This document shows positions 9,901 to 17,012 of a stretch of DNA of 64,000 nucleotides, one piece after another (position 1 is the stretch's first letter; each line of letters opens with the position of its first letter). The notes beneath the pieces were generated by a model. The model was given only the letters and a program-made list of their open reading frames with translations. It was not told the DNA's origin and made no database searches. The stretch comes from an uncultured Williamsia sp. (GTDB lineage Bacteria > Actinomycetota > Actinomycetes > Mycobacteriales > Mycobacteriaceae). The stretch covers positions 62,001 to 126,000 of the forward strand of contig NZ_CANLWM010000005.1 of assembly GCF_947494875.1 (NCBI RefSeq). The letters are read 5' to 3'. The translations under genes were made by a program, and so were the position numbers.

Positions 9901-11598
9901 ATCTCCGAGGGCGGGGGCGTGTGGTCGCGCGAGACGAAGTCCATCCCGGTGAGTCCGCAGATGCGTGCCGCGCTCGGCATCGACGACGGCGTGACCGCGC
10001 TCAGCCCGCCCGAGCTCATCACCGCGATCCTCTGTGCCCCGGTTGATCTGCTGTGGAACGGGGGCATCGGGACGTACGTGAAGGCGTCGACCGAGAGCCA
10101 CGCCGACGTCGGCGACAAGGCGAACGACGCGATCCGTGTCGATGCGCCGCAGGTGCGGGCGCGGGTGATCGGGGAGGGCGGCAACCTCGGCGTCACCGAG
10201 CGCGGTCGCGTCGAGTTCGACCTGCACGGCGGACGGATCAACAGCGACGCCCTGGACAACTCCGCGGGTGTCGACTGCTCCGACCACGAGGTCAACATCA
10301 AGATCCTGCTCGACGCCGCCGTCGCCGCGGGCGACCTCGACGGGTCCGAACGGAACACGCTGCTCGCGTCGATGACCGACGAGGTCGCGCGACTGGTGTT
10401 GAGCGACAACATCGCCCAGAACACCGCGCTGGGCATCGCACGGTCGCAGAGTGCGGCCATGGCCGAGGTACACGTCCGGCTGCTGCGGCACCTGGCACGT
10501 GACCACGGCGTCGACCTCGAACTCGAGGTGCTCCCGACCGCACGCAGCCTGGCCCGTCGCGGGCCCGACCGTGACCGCGTCGGGCTGACCTCACCGGAGC
10601 TCGCCACCACGATGGCGCACGTGAAGCTCGCGGTGAAGTCCGAACTGCTGCAGGGCGATCTGCCCGACAACGACGTGTTCGAGCAGCGACTCGTCCGCTA
10701 CTTCCCGATGCCGCTGCGGGATCGGTTCGCCGACGGGATCCGTCGGCATCGACTGCGTCGGGAGATCGTCTCCACCACGCTCGTCAACGACGTCGTCGAC
10801 TGCGCGGGGCCCGAGCACGTCTTCTCTCTGACGGAGGGTTCGGGGGCGTCGGAGACCGACGCCGTGCGGGCGTTCGTGGTGGCGTCGGAGATCTTCCGCC
10901 TCGACGAGCTCTGGGAGGACATCGTCGGTGCCCAGGCACCCGCCGTGGCCGTCGACGCGATGGTGATCCGCTGGCGTCGTCTGCTGTTCCGGGCGTCGCG
11001 GTGGCTGCTGGCGACGCGTCCGCAGCCGTTGGCGGTGTCCGCGGAGGTCACCCGCTACGCGCAGCGCGTGACGGACCTCCTCCCGCTGGTCGACGGGTGG
11101 CTCGAGGACCGGTCGCGACGCGAGGTCGACACCGTGCGGGCCGAACTCGCCGATGCCGGCGTCACCGGCAGCGTCCTCGAGGCGGCCGCGGGGTGCCTGC
11201 ACCGGTTCTGCCTGCTCGACATCGTCGACGCCGCCGAGATCGCCGACCGCGACGAGCGGGAGGTCGGCGAACTGTACTTCGCGGTGATGGAGTACCTCGG
11301 CGTGGAGCAACTGCTCACGGCCGTGTCCGGTCTCGACTCGGGCGACCGCTGGCAGTCGTTGGCGCGCCTCGCCCTGCGCGACGACCTCTTCGCCGTGATG
11401 CGGTCCATCACGCTCACCGTGCTGGAGCTCGGCGAGCCCGACGAGAGCGCGACCGAGAAGATCGAAGAGTGGCGGATGCACACCGCCACCCGGTTGACGC
11501 GAGCGCAGGCGACGCTGGAGGAGATCGACGCCTCCGGCCACCACGACCTCGCGACGCTGTCGGTGGCGGCGCGGGCGCTACGGAGCATGATCCGATGA
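6925..11598 (+). CDS. gdh: NAD-specific glutamate dehydrogenase, large (L_180-type)
   Basis: A 1557-residue protein matching the very large GDH class (about 1600 residues). The long N-terminal part (about 1-730) holds regulatory ACT-like regions. The catalytic core includes [20 protein letters not shown], then [20 protein letters not shown] and AKGGFVVRR, with the lysines expected for glutamate and NAD-dependent deamination. A Rossmann-like segment with [16 protein letters not shown] follows. The enzyme converts glutamate plus NAD+ to 2-oxoglutarate and ammonium. In mycobacteria the orthologue is inhibited by GarA; that is family knowledge, not visible here. It begins at GTG 6925 with no strong ribosome site, probably by coupling to ettA, and ends in an ATGA overlap with the next gene. 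Confidence 0.95.
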   Translation: [1557 protein letters not shown]

Positions 11599-12047
11599 GC
11601 GCGCCGGGGTTCACCGCCGCGGTTCCGGTCCGCTGGTCGGACATGGACGTGTTCGCCCACGTCAACCACGCGCGGATGGTGACGCTGCTCGAGGAGGCGC
11701 GTATCCCGTGGCTGTTCGAGCCGGGTCGGCCGACGCGGGAGATGCGTCTGGGGTGTCTCGTGGCCGATCTACACGTCCGCTACCAGGGACAGATCCGTCA
11801 CGAGGACACGCCGCTTCAGGTCACGATGTTCACCACCGCGGTCCGTGCGGTGGACTTCACCGTCGGCTACGAGGTCCGACGCCGCGACGAGGAGTCGACC
11901 GTCAAGCCCGCCGTCGTCGCCGCGACACAGTTGGTCGCGTTCGATGTCGACGCTCAGGCGCCTCGCCGCATGGACGACGCGGAGAAGGAGTACCTGCGGG
12001 GATTCCTCCGGCCCGACGCGAAGGTCCCCGGAGGTCGGGGTCGATGA
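11595..12047 (+). CDS. Hot-dog fold acyl-CoA thioesterase (4HBT-like)
   Basis: 150 residues with the 4-hydroxybenzoyl-CoA thioesterase pattern near the N-terminus: VRWSDMDVFAHVNHARMVT then LLEEAR, about residues 11-37, with the Asp and His-Asn residues that define the family. The centre (LVADLHVRYQGQIRHEDTPL) is the usual hot-dog strand region. It should hydrolyse an acyl-CoA, but chain length cannot be told. It overlaps gdh by ATGA and the next gene by ATGA, so all three are translationally coupled. The same trio follows ettA in M. tuberculosis (Rv2476c, Rv2475c, Rv2474c). Confidence 0.85.
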   Translation: MSAPGFTAAVPVRWSDMDVFAHVNHARMVTLLEEARIPWLFEPGRPTREMRLGCLVADLHVRYQGQIRHEDTPLQVTMFTTAVRAVDFTVGYEVRRRDEESTVKPAVVAATQLVAFDVDAQAPRRMDDAEKEYLRGFLRPDAKVPGGRGR

Positions 12048-12760
12048 TCGACCTGCCCGACCTCGCCGACCGATATGACCTGTCGGCGTTCGTGTCTCGC
12101 GCCCGAGTGCTCGACGACACGGCCGTCATCCGCATCCGCCGACGACCCGACGGGGCTGTCGGGGTGTGGGTGCGCACCCCGTTCGACGTCCTCGCGACCC
12201 GATCTGTGCGGATCGGTGTCGACGACCCGGACATCGTCGTCGACGTGTCGACACTGCAGACCGCGCTGCGCACGCCGTCGGCGCCGCAGTCACCGCTCGA
12301 CGGCCCGGCGGGACCCGCCCGGATCGATCCCGGGTTCTCGATCCCGAGCGCCTGGGAGGGCGGGGCACTGCCGCCCGACACCGGGTTCGTCCACGTCGAC
12401 GACGTCCCCGCGCGGACCGTCGTCGGGCTGTCACGCGACGGCGCCGAGGTGGCCCGCACCGAGGGCGGGCCGCAGGGTCCGCCGCCGTCGCTCCTGGATC
12501 AGACCGTGCTCGACGTGAGCGGCGCGGGGTCGGGGTCCGGCGGCGTCGAGGTGCCGATGCGGGCGGTGTTCGCGGTGACCGCCATGGGGTTCGTCATCGA
12601 CGGTGCGGGCCGGATGGTGACCGCGACGACCCCCCTTCACGCGATCGACGCCGACGAGCCCGTCCGAGTTCGGGCCACGTCGACGTGGGCACGTCTGGAC
12701 GCGCGCTTCGGATCGGTCTGCTTCCGCCGCGCGCCGTCGATCGCGCTCACCCCGATCTGA
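12044..12760 (+). CDS. Conserved hypothetical protein (Rv2474c-like)
   Basis: 238 residues with no signal peptide or membrane segment. The sequence is rich in beta-strand-like stretches (DVLATRSVRIGVDDPDIVVD, MRAVFAVTAMGFVID) and contains a proline/glycine-rich middle. I do not recognise a catalytic motif. It is the last gene of the ettA-gdh-thioesterase group and overlaps the thioesterase by ATGA. Position matches Rv2474c of M. tuberculosis, which is also uncharacterised. Its stop lies at the edge of the repeat array beginning at 12763, which probably acts as the 3' boundary of the operon. Confidence 0.75.
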   Translation: MIDLPDLADRYDLSAFVSRARVLDDTAVIRIRRRPDGAVGVWVRTPFDVLATRSVRIGVDDPDIVVDVSTLQTALRTPSAPQSPLDGPAGPARIDPGFSIPSAWEGGALPPDTGFVHVDDVPARTVVGLSRDGAEVARTEGGPQGPPPSLLDQTVLDVSGAGSGSGGVEVPMRAVFAVTAMGFVIDGAGRMVTATTPLHAIDADEPVRVRATSTWARLDARFGSVCFRRAPSIALTPI

Positions 12761-12762
12761 CC

Positions 12763-13056
12763 CCGCCGACCGGGCCGAAACTCCCCGCCGACCGGGCCGA
12801 AACACCCCGCCGAGCGTGCAGAAGATCCCGCCGAGCGTGCGGAAGATCCCGCCCATCGTGCGGCTGATCGTGTCGCCTGTGCGGGCGACACCCACCCGCC
12901 GTCAGTACTGCACGTTCGACGGGATCGACTGCACGGTCGGCGTCGTCTGTGTGCACGGTCGAGGGCGAGTTGTGGCCCACTCGGCGAGCTGTATCGGCCC
13001 ACTCGGCGAGCAGTTTCTGCCCGGTCGGCGGGATCTGCTGCACGGTCGGCGGTGTG
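12763..13056. repeat. Two-armed array of about 21-bp repeats around a hairpin, between convergent genes
   Basis: The 335-bp gap between convergent genes (12761-13095) contains no credible gene. On the left, five units start at 12763, 12785, 12807, 12828 and 12849 (period 21-22 bp), of the form CCGCCGAGCGTGCGGAAGAT. On the right, seven units start at 12906, 12927, 12948, 12970, 12990, 13012 and 13036 in the opposite orientation, for example CTGCACGGTCGGCGG and CTGCCCGGTCGGCGGGATC. The arms are separated by a perfect 8-bp hairpin (12870-12891). Units vary by several bases, and no unique spacers occur between them, so it is not a CRISPR. Arms of opposite polarity can pair into one very large stem. 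Transcription termination, RNA structure or protein binding are all possible. Confidence 0.85.
12870..12891. terminator. Hairpin at the centre of the repeat array
   Basis: GTGTCGCC-tgtgcg-GGCGACAC is a perfect 8-bp stem with a 6-nt loop between the two repeat arms. There is no T-tract; it could be a factor-independent GC stem acting in both directions. Confidence 0.5.
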
Positions 13057-13095
13057 AGGCGGTTGCCTTCGGGGTCAGGTCGGACGCGGGTGTCC

Positions 13096-14739
13096 TCAGA
13101 CGAGCCAGGCAGCGGCGTTGGCGGGCAGGCGGCCGTCGACGAGCGGCGCGCTGGAGAGCAGCACCTCGCCGCCGGGCAGCCCGACGGGGCCGTCGGTGGT
13201 GTTCAGCGCGCAGACCAGCCGACCTTCCGCTCGACGGAAGGCCAGGCATCCGGGAGGCGCGCCGTACCACTCGACCTCCTCGCCGGCGAACTCCGGCCGG
13301 GTGCGCCGCAGTTCGATGGCGAGACGGTGCAGCGACAACGTCGAGTCGACGTCCTCGAGCTGGGCCTCCGCGGTGAGCCCGCCCCACCCCTCGGGCATGG
13401 GCAGCCAGGTGTCAGGCGATTCGCTGAACCCGTACGGCGGCGTGTCACCGCTCCACGGCACGGGGATCCGGCAGCCGTCACGGCCCCGGTTGGTGTGTCC
13501 CGACCGCTCCCAGACGGGATCCTGCAGCGCCGAGTCGGGCAGGTCGACGTTGGGCATCCCCAGCTCGGAGCCGTTGTAGAGGAACACCGCGCCCGGCAGT
13601 GCGAGCTCGACGAGCACCATCGCCCGCGCGCGATCCCGCCCGACCGCCTCGGTCGTCCCCTCGGCGTAGCGGCTGACCTCGCGCTCGACGTCGTGGTTGG
13701 ACAGCGTCCAGGTGGGCACGCCCCGCACGGAGTCGACCGCCTCGAGTGAGTTCTCGATCGCGTCGCGCACCGAGTCGGCCGTGAACTCGGCCTCGGCGAG
13801 ACGGAAGTTGAAACCGAGATGCAGCTCGTCGGGACGGACGTACTCGGCGAACCGCGTGTTGTCGCGCACCCAGATCTCGCCGACGGTGACGGCGTCGGGG
13901 TACTCGTCCATTACGGCACGGATACGCCGGTGGATCGAGTGGACCCCCGGGTTGTTGAACCGCGGGTCGTCGTCGTCGTTGATGAGCAGGCCGGTCTGGA
14001 GTTCCTCCGGCATGTCGGGCAGACCCGGCGGCTTGGCCATCCCGTGCGCGACGTCGATGCGGAACCCGTCGACGCCGCGGTCCAGCCAGAACCGCAGCGT
14101 GGTGGCGAGATCCTCGAAGACCTCGTCGTTCTCCCAGTTCAGGTCGGGTTGTTCGGCGGCGAAGATGTGCAGGTACCACTGGCCGGGGGTGCCGTCGGGT
14201 TCGGTGACCCGCGTCCAGGCCGGCCCACCGAAGATGCTCGGCCAGTTGTTGGGCGGCTCGTCGCCGTTCTCCCCGCGCCCGTCGCGGAAGATGTAGCGCT
14301 CCCGTTCGCGACTGCCGGGGGCGGCTGCGAGCGCCTCGACGAACCAGGGGTGTCGGTCGCTGGTGTGGTTGGGCACCAGGTCCATCGTGACCTTGATGTC
14401 GCGCGCGTGGGCCTCCTCGATCAGGGCGTCGAGGGCAGCGATCCCACCGAACAGCGGGTCGATGTCGCGGGGGTCGGAGACGTCGTAGCCGTGGTCTGCC
14501 ATGGGGGAGCGCATGACCGGGCTGATCCACAGGGCGTCGACGCCCAGCAGTTCGAGGTAACCGAGCTTGTCCACCACGCCCGGCAGATCGCCGACACCGT
14601 CACCGTCGCTGTCGGAGAAGGAACGCGGATAGATCTGATAGAAGACCGCATCCGACCACCACGCGGCGGTCGTGTCGGGGCTGTCCGGGGATCCGCCGGT
14701 GGCGGAGGCATCCGGTGACTGGTCGTTCACGACGCCCAT
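13096..14739 (-). CDS. aglA: GH13 alpha-glucosidase (AglA-like)
   Basis: 547 residues with all alpha-amylase family regions. Region I is MDLVPNHTSDRHPWF; region II is GFRIDVAHG with the predicted nucleophile near Asp229; region III is VGEIW with acid/base near Glu288; region IV is LSNHDVE with Asp350. It begins with WWSDAVFYQIYPRSF, typical of oligo-1,6- or alpha-glucosidases. There is no signal peptide, so it probably acts on intracellular malto-oligosaccharides or trehalose-linked glucans. Minus-strand AGGTGAGG lies 5 bases before ATG 14739. Position corresponds to aglA (Rv2471). Trehalose synthase activity is a less likely alternative because of the shorter length. Confidence 0.92.
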   Translation of the reverse strand: MGVVNDQSPDASATGGSPDSPDTTAAWWSDAVFYQIYPRSFSDSDGDGVGDLPGVVDKLGYLELLGVDALWISPVMRSPMADHGYDVSDPRDIDPLFGGIAALDALIEEAHARDIKVTMDLVPNHTSDRHPWFVEALAAAPGSRERERYIFRDGRGENGDEPPNNWPSIFGGPAWTRVTEPDGTPGQWYLHIFAAEQPDLNWENDEVFEDLATTLRFWLDRGVDGFRIDVAHGMAKPPGLPDMPEELQTGLLINDDDDPRFNNPGVHSIHRRIRAVMDEYPDAVTVGEIWVRDNTRFAEYVRPDELHLGFNFRLAEAEFTADSVRDAIENSLEAVDSVRGVPTWTLSNHDVEREVSRYAEGTTEAVGRDRARAMVLVELALPGAVFLYNGSELGMPNVDLPDSALQDPVWERSGHTNRGRDGCRIPVPWSGDTPPYGFSESPDTWLPMPEGWGGLTAEAQLEDVDSTLSLHRLAIELRRTRPEFAGEEVEWYGAPPGCLAFRRAEGRLVCALNTTDGPVGLPGGEVLLSSAPLVDGRLPANAAAWLV

Positions 14740-14875
14740 CTTGCCTCACCTGTCGCAATCGGCCGGGTGTCCGCACCTGTTCGGCGTGGTGTCACTCACA
14801 GCATGCCCCGCGGGATGTCGTGCGCCTCATCGTCTGTGCGCGTTACGTTTTGGCGCCCTTCGTGGACGCCCGAGA

Positions 14876-15271
14876 TCAGAGTGGGCTGTTCACCATCGAC
14901 TGTGCCGCCATCTCCATGTAGTCGACGAGGGCTCGGCGGTGCTCGGCGTCGAGGCGGTCGTCCCCGATCGACGCGATCGCGGTGTGCATGCAGCGCAGCC
15001 AGGCGTCCCGTTCCATCACGCCGATGCGGAACGGCTGGTGCCGCATCCGCAGGCGCGGGTGGCCGCGTTCGTCGGAGTAGGTGCGCGGACCTCCCCAGTA
15101 CTGCTCGAGGAACATCCGCAGCCGCCGCTCGGCTCCCTCCAGGTCGTTCTCGGGGTACAGCGGGCGGAGGATCTCGTCGCGGGACACCTCGGCGTAGAAG
15201 CGCCGGGTGAGGTCGGCGAAGGTGTCGGCCCCGCCGACCGCGTCGTAGAACGTCTCGCTGGCCTCTGTCAC
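14876..15271 (-). CDS. glbO: Truncated haemoglobin, group II (trHbO)
   Basis: 131 residues from GTG 15271. The sequence follows mycobacterial trHbO almost throughout: [59 protein letters not shown] and [12 protein letters not shown], ending [11 protein letters not shown]. The proximal histidine lies in [10 protein letters not shown], and the distal pocket Tyr and Trp are in the usual places. The protein binds haem and oxygen and is associated with membrane respiration in mycobacteria. An ATG at 15289 in frame would add six residues and has GGGGAG just upstream, so the start is uncertain. It sits upstream of aglA on the same strand with a 136-bp gap. Confidence 0.92.
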   Translation of the reverse strand: MTEASETFYDAVGGADTFADLTRRFYAEVSRDEILRPLYPENDLEGAERRLRMFLEQYWGGPRTYSDERGHPRLRMRHQPFRIGVMERDAWLRCMHTAIASIGDDRLDAEHRRALVDYMEMAAQSMVNSPL

Positions 15272-15469
15272 CCCACCAGTGTCCCGCATCGGCTCCCCGG
15301 CGCGGTCGTCGGCCACGTCGCCCGACGGCCACCGGTAGGTCACCGGACGGACACCCGCCGTCACCGTCCCGACAGCGTGTCCCCGCACATAAAGCGATGC
15401 GCAGGGGCGTCGAACGTGGTGCACTGGTGCGGGCGAGGGCATCGTCACCCTCGGACGCTCGGAGGACGG

Positions 15470-16114
15470 ATGGCGCGCACGCGGTCGCAGCAGTCGGAGG
15501 TCGTGACCCCCCTCGTCGGCCCCGCACGCCATCAGACCGAGACCGTCTCCACCCCCGACGCCCCGCAGCGGGCCGACGTCGGTCGCGGGGGCGCGGTCTG
15601 GGGGAAGCACCGGGTCCTGCTGCTCAACGCCACCTACGAGCCGTTGACCGCGATATCCATCCGTCGCGCCGTCGTCCTGGTGCTGCGTGAACGGGCCGAC
15701 GTCGTCCACACCGACGAGCGCGGCCCGCACATCCACTCCGCCGACGTCTCGATGCCGGTGCCGTCGGTGATCCGCCTGCGGACCTACGTCCGGGTGCCGT
15801 ACCGCGCCAAGATCCCGATGACCCGCGCCGCGCTCATGCACCGCGACCGATTCCGCTGCGGGTACTGCGGCGCCAAGGCCGACACGATCGACCATGTCGT
15901 CCCCCGCAGCCGGGGCGGTGCCCACAACTGGGAGAACTGCGTCGCGTGCTGCGCCTCGTGCAACCACAAGAAGGCCGACCGGCTGCTCTCGGAACTGGGC
16001 TGGACCCTCCGCACCGCGCTCACGCCACCCAAGGGACGCCATTGGCGCCTGCTGGCGACGGTCAAGGAGATCGACCCGTCGTGGTCGCAGTACATCGACG
16101 CCGGCGCCGCCTGA
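15470..16114 (+). CDS. HNH endonuclease
   Basis: 214 residues. The C-terminal half holds an HNH module: [20 protein letters not shown] followed by [24 protein letters not shown], with paired cysteines (CGYC and CASC) for zinc and the catalytic His and Asn. The middle part ([20 protein letters not shown]) is the conserved region of actinobacterial HNH proteins of this group. A GGAGGA at 15461 precedes ATG 15470. It corresponds to Rv2469c in position. The DNA target is unknown; since the gene is vertically conserved it is more likely a housekeeping nuclease than a phage or mobile-element enzyme. Confidence 0.88.
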   Translation: MARTRSQQSEVVTPLVGPARHQTETVSTPDAPQRADVGRGGAVWGKHRVLLLNATYEPLTAISIRRAVVLVLRERADVVHTDERGPHIHSADVSMPVPSVIRLRTYVRVPYRAKIPMTRAALMHRDRFRCGYCGAKADTIDHVVPRSRGGAHNWENCVACCASCNHKKADRLLSELGWTLRTALTPPKGRHWRLLATVKEIDPSWSQYIDAGAA

Positions 16115-16184
16115 CCGGACCGTCGGTGGCGTCCGGCTCGGCCAACGACACGGCGTCGTACCCGGCTGGGCCACGGGGTCGCGG

Positions 16185-16205
16185 TTCGGATAAGTTCTCT
16201 CCGAA
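16185..16205 (+). promoter_or_regulatory. Promoter/inverted repeat of ctaJ
   Basis: TTCGGA and TCCGAA form 6-bp arms around a 9-nt centre containing the candidate -10 TAAGTT (16191-16196). The predicted transcript start is near 16203, about 30 nt before ctaJ. The repeat may be an operator. Confidence 0.45.
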
Positions 16206-16232
16206 CACTCCCGGAGAAGGGTCTCGAGGCTG

Positions 16233-16487
16233 ATGGAAGATCTCATCATCGCAATCGGGCTGCCCGTGACGATCATCTGCATCATCGCGGTCATCCTGTG
16301 CGTCCTGTCCATGGCGTGGGCCTTCGGGTCGGGGCACAAGCCCGCCGTCCGCTACACCCTGGACAAGGAGTGGGACCGCGAGCCGCTGCTGTTCAGCGCG
16401 GTCGACGTCGCGCCGGTCGCCCCGCCGGCGCATCACGAGCCGTCCACCGACGAGCTGACCGGAGGTTCCGCACATGGCAAGTGGTGA
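16233..16487 (+). CDS. ctaJ: Cytochrome aa3 oxidase accessory subunit CtaJ-like
   Basis: 84 residues with one N-terminal membrane helix ([20 protein letters not shown], about residues 4-23) and a hydrophilic tail containing [21 protein letters not shown]. In Mycobacterium smegmatis CtaJ is a small single-helix subunit of the CIII2CIV2 supercomplex encoded beside a DUF5130 gene and pepN; the same neighbours occur here. The assignment rests on size, topology and context more than on motif identity. It overlaps the following gene by 14 bases, which favours translational coupling. Confidence 0.75.
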   Translation: MEDLIIAIGLPVTIICIIAVILCVLSMAWAFGSGHKPAVRYTLDKEWDREPLLFSAVDVAPVAPPAHHEPSTDELTGGSAHGKW

Positions 16488-16947
16488 CATCAAGCCGGTC
16501 GTGACCGATCCCGACGCGCTGCCGCTGGGCCACGTCGTCACCACCAGCGGTCGCATCTCGGCGGCCCGCACCCCCGGGTCCGTCGCGGAGACGCCGCCGT
16601 TCGCGCGTGACGAACTCGTCGCGCTCGACGAGGCCCTGTCGAACGCCACGGAACTCGCGAACGTGCGGTTCTCGATCTACATCGGCGACCTCGGCGGCGA
16701 CCCGGTGAACAAGGCGGGGGAGATCCTGCCGCAGGTGCCCGAGCCCGAGCACGCCGCCCTGGTCGCGGTCTCACCCAACACCAAGGACGTCGTCGTCCTG
16801 TCGGGCCGCGAGGTCTCGGACCGCATCAACGACCGTGTCGCCCAGCTCGGTGTCACCGCCGCGATCGCCGGGTTCCGCGAGAACGACCTCATCGACGGGC
16901 TGATCGCCGCCCTGCGTGTCATGGCGACGGCGGTCGCCCGGTCCTGA
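16474..16947 (+). CDS. DUF5130 family protein
   Basis: 157 residues from ATG 16474. It begins with a polar segment, then LPLGHVVTTSGRISAAR, NVRFSIYIGDLGGDP and HAALVAVSPNTKDVVVLSGR, consistent with a TPM-like alpha/beta domain, and ends in a moderately hydrophobic stretch (LIDGLIAALRVMATAVA). No signal peptide is evident. The family is restricted to actinobacteria and adjoins ctaJ, so a role in respiratory complex biogenesis is possible but unproven. It overlaps ctaJ by 14 bases and is followed by a strong bidirectional terminator. Confidence 0.8.
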   Translation: MASGDIKPVVTDPDALPLGHVVTTSGRISAARTPGSVAETPPFARDELVALDEALSNATELANVRFSIYIGDLGGDPVNKAGEILPQVPEPEHAALVAVSPNTKDVVVLSGREVSDRINDRVAQLGVTAAIAGFRENDLIDGLIAALRVMATAVARS

Positions 16948-16964
16948 CTCATCTCTGACACGCC

Positions 16965-16996
16965 ACCGGCGCCCGACCACATGGTCGGGCGCCGGT
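16965..16996. terminator. Bidirectional terminator between the DUF5130 gene and pepN
   Basis: A perfect 14-bp stem, ACCGGCGCCCGACC with GGTCGGGCGCCGGT, and a 4-nt loop ACAT lie between two convergent stop codons. No T-tract follows. Confidence 0.8.
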
Positions 16997-17012
16997 CGCG
17001 TTCACGTCTGTC

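Noticed and set aside
12763-13056. CRISPR array
   Set aside because: Units are adjacent with no unique spacers, are degenerate, and change orientation in the middle; no cas genes nearby.
12816-13376. Protein frames through the repeat array on either strand
   Set aside because: They run across repeats and into the aglA 3' end, with repetitive sequence such as ARRDLLHARRGV and no coding-type conservation.
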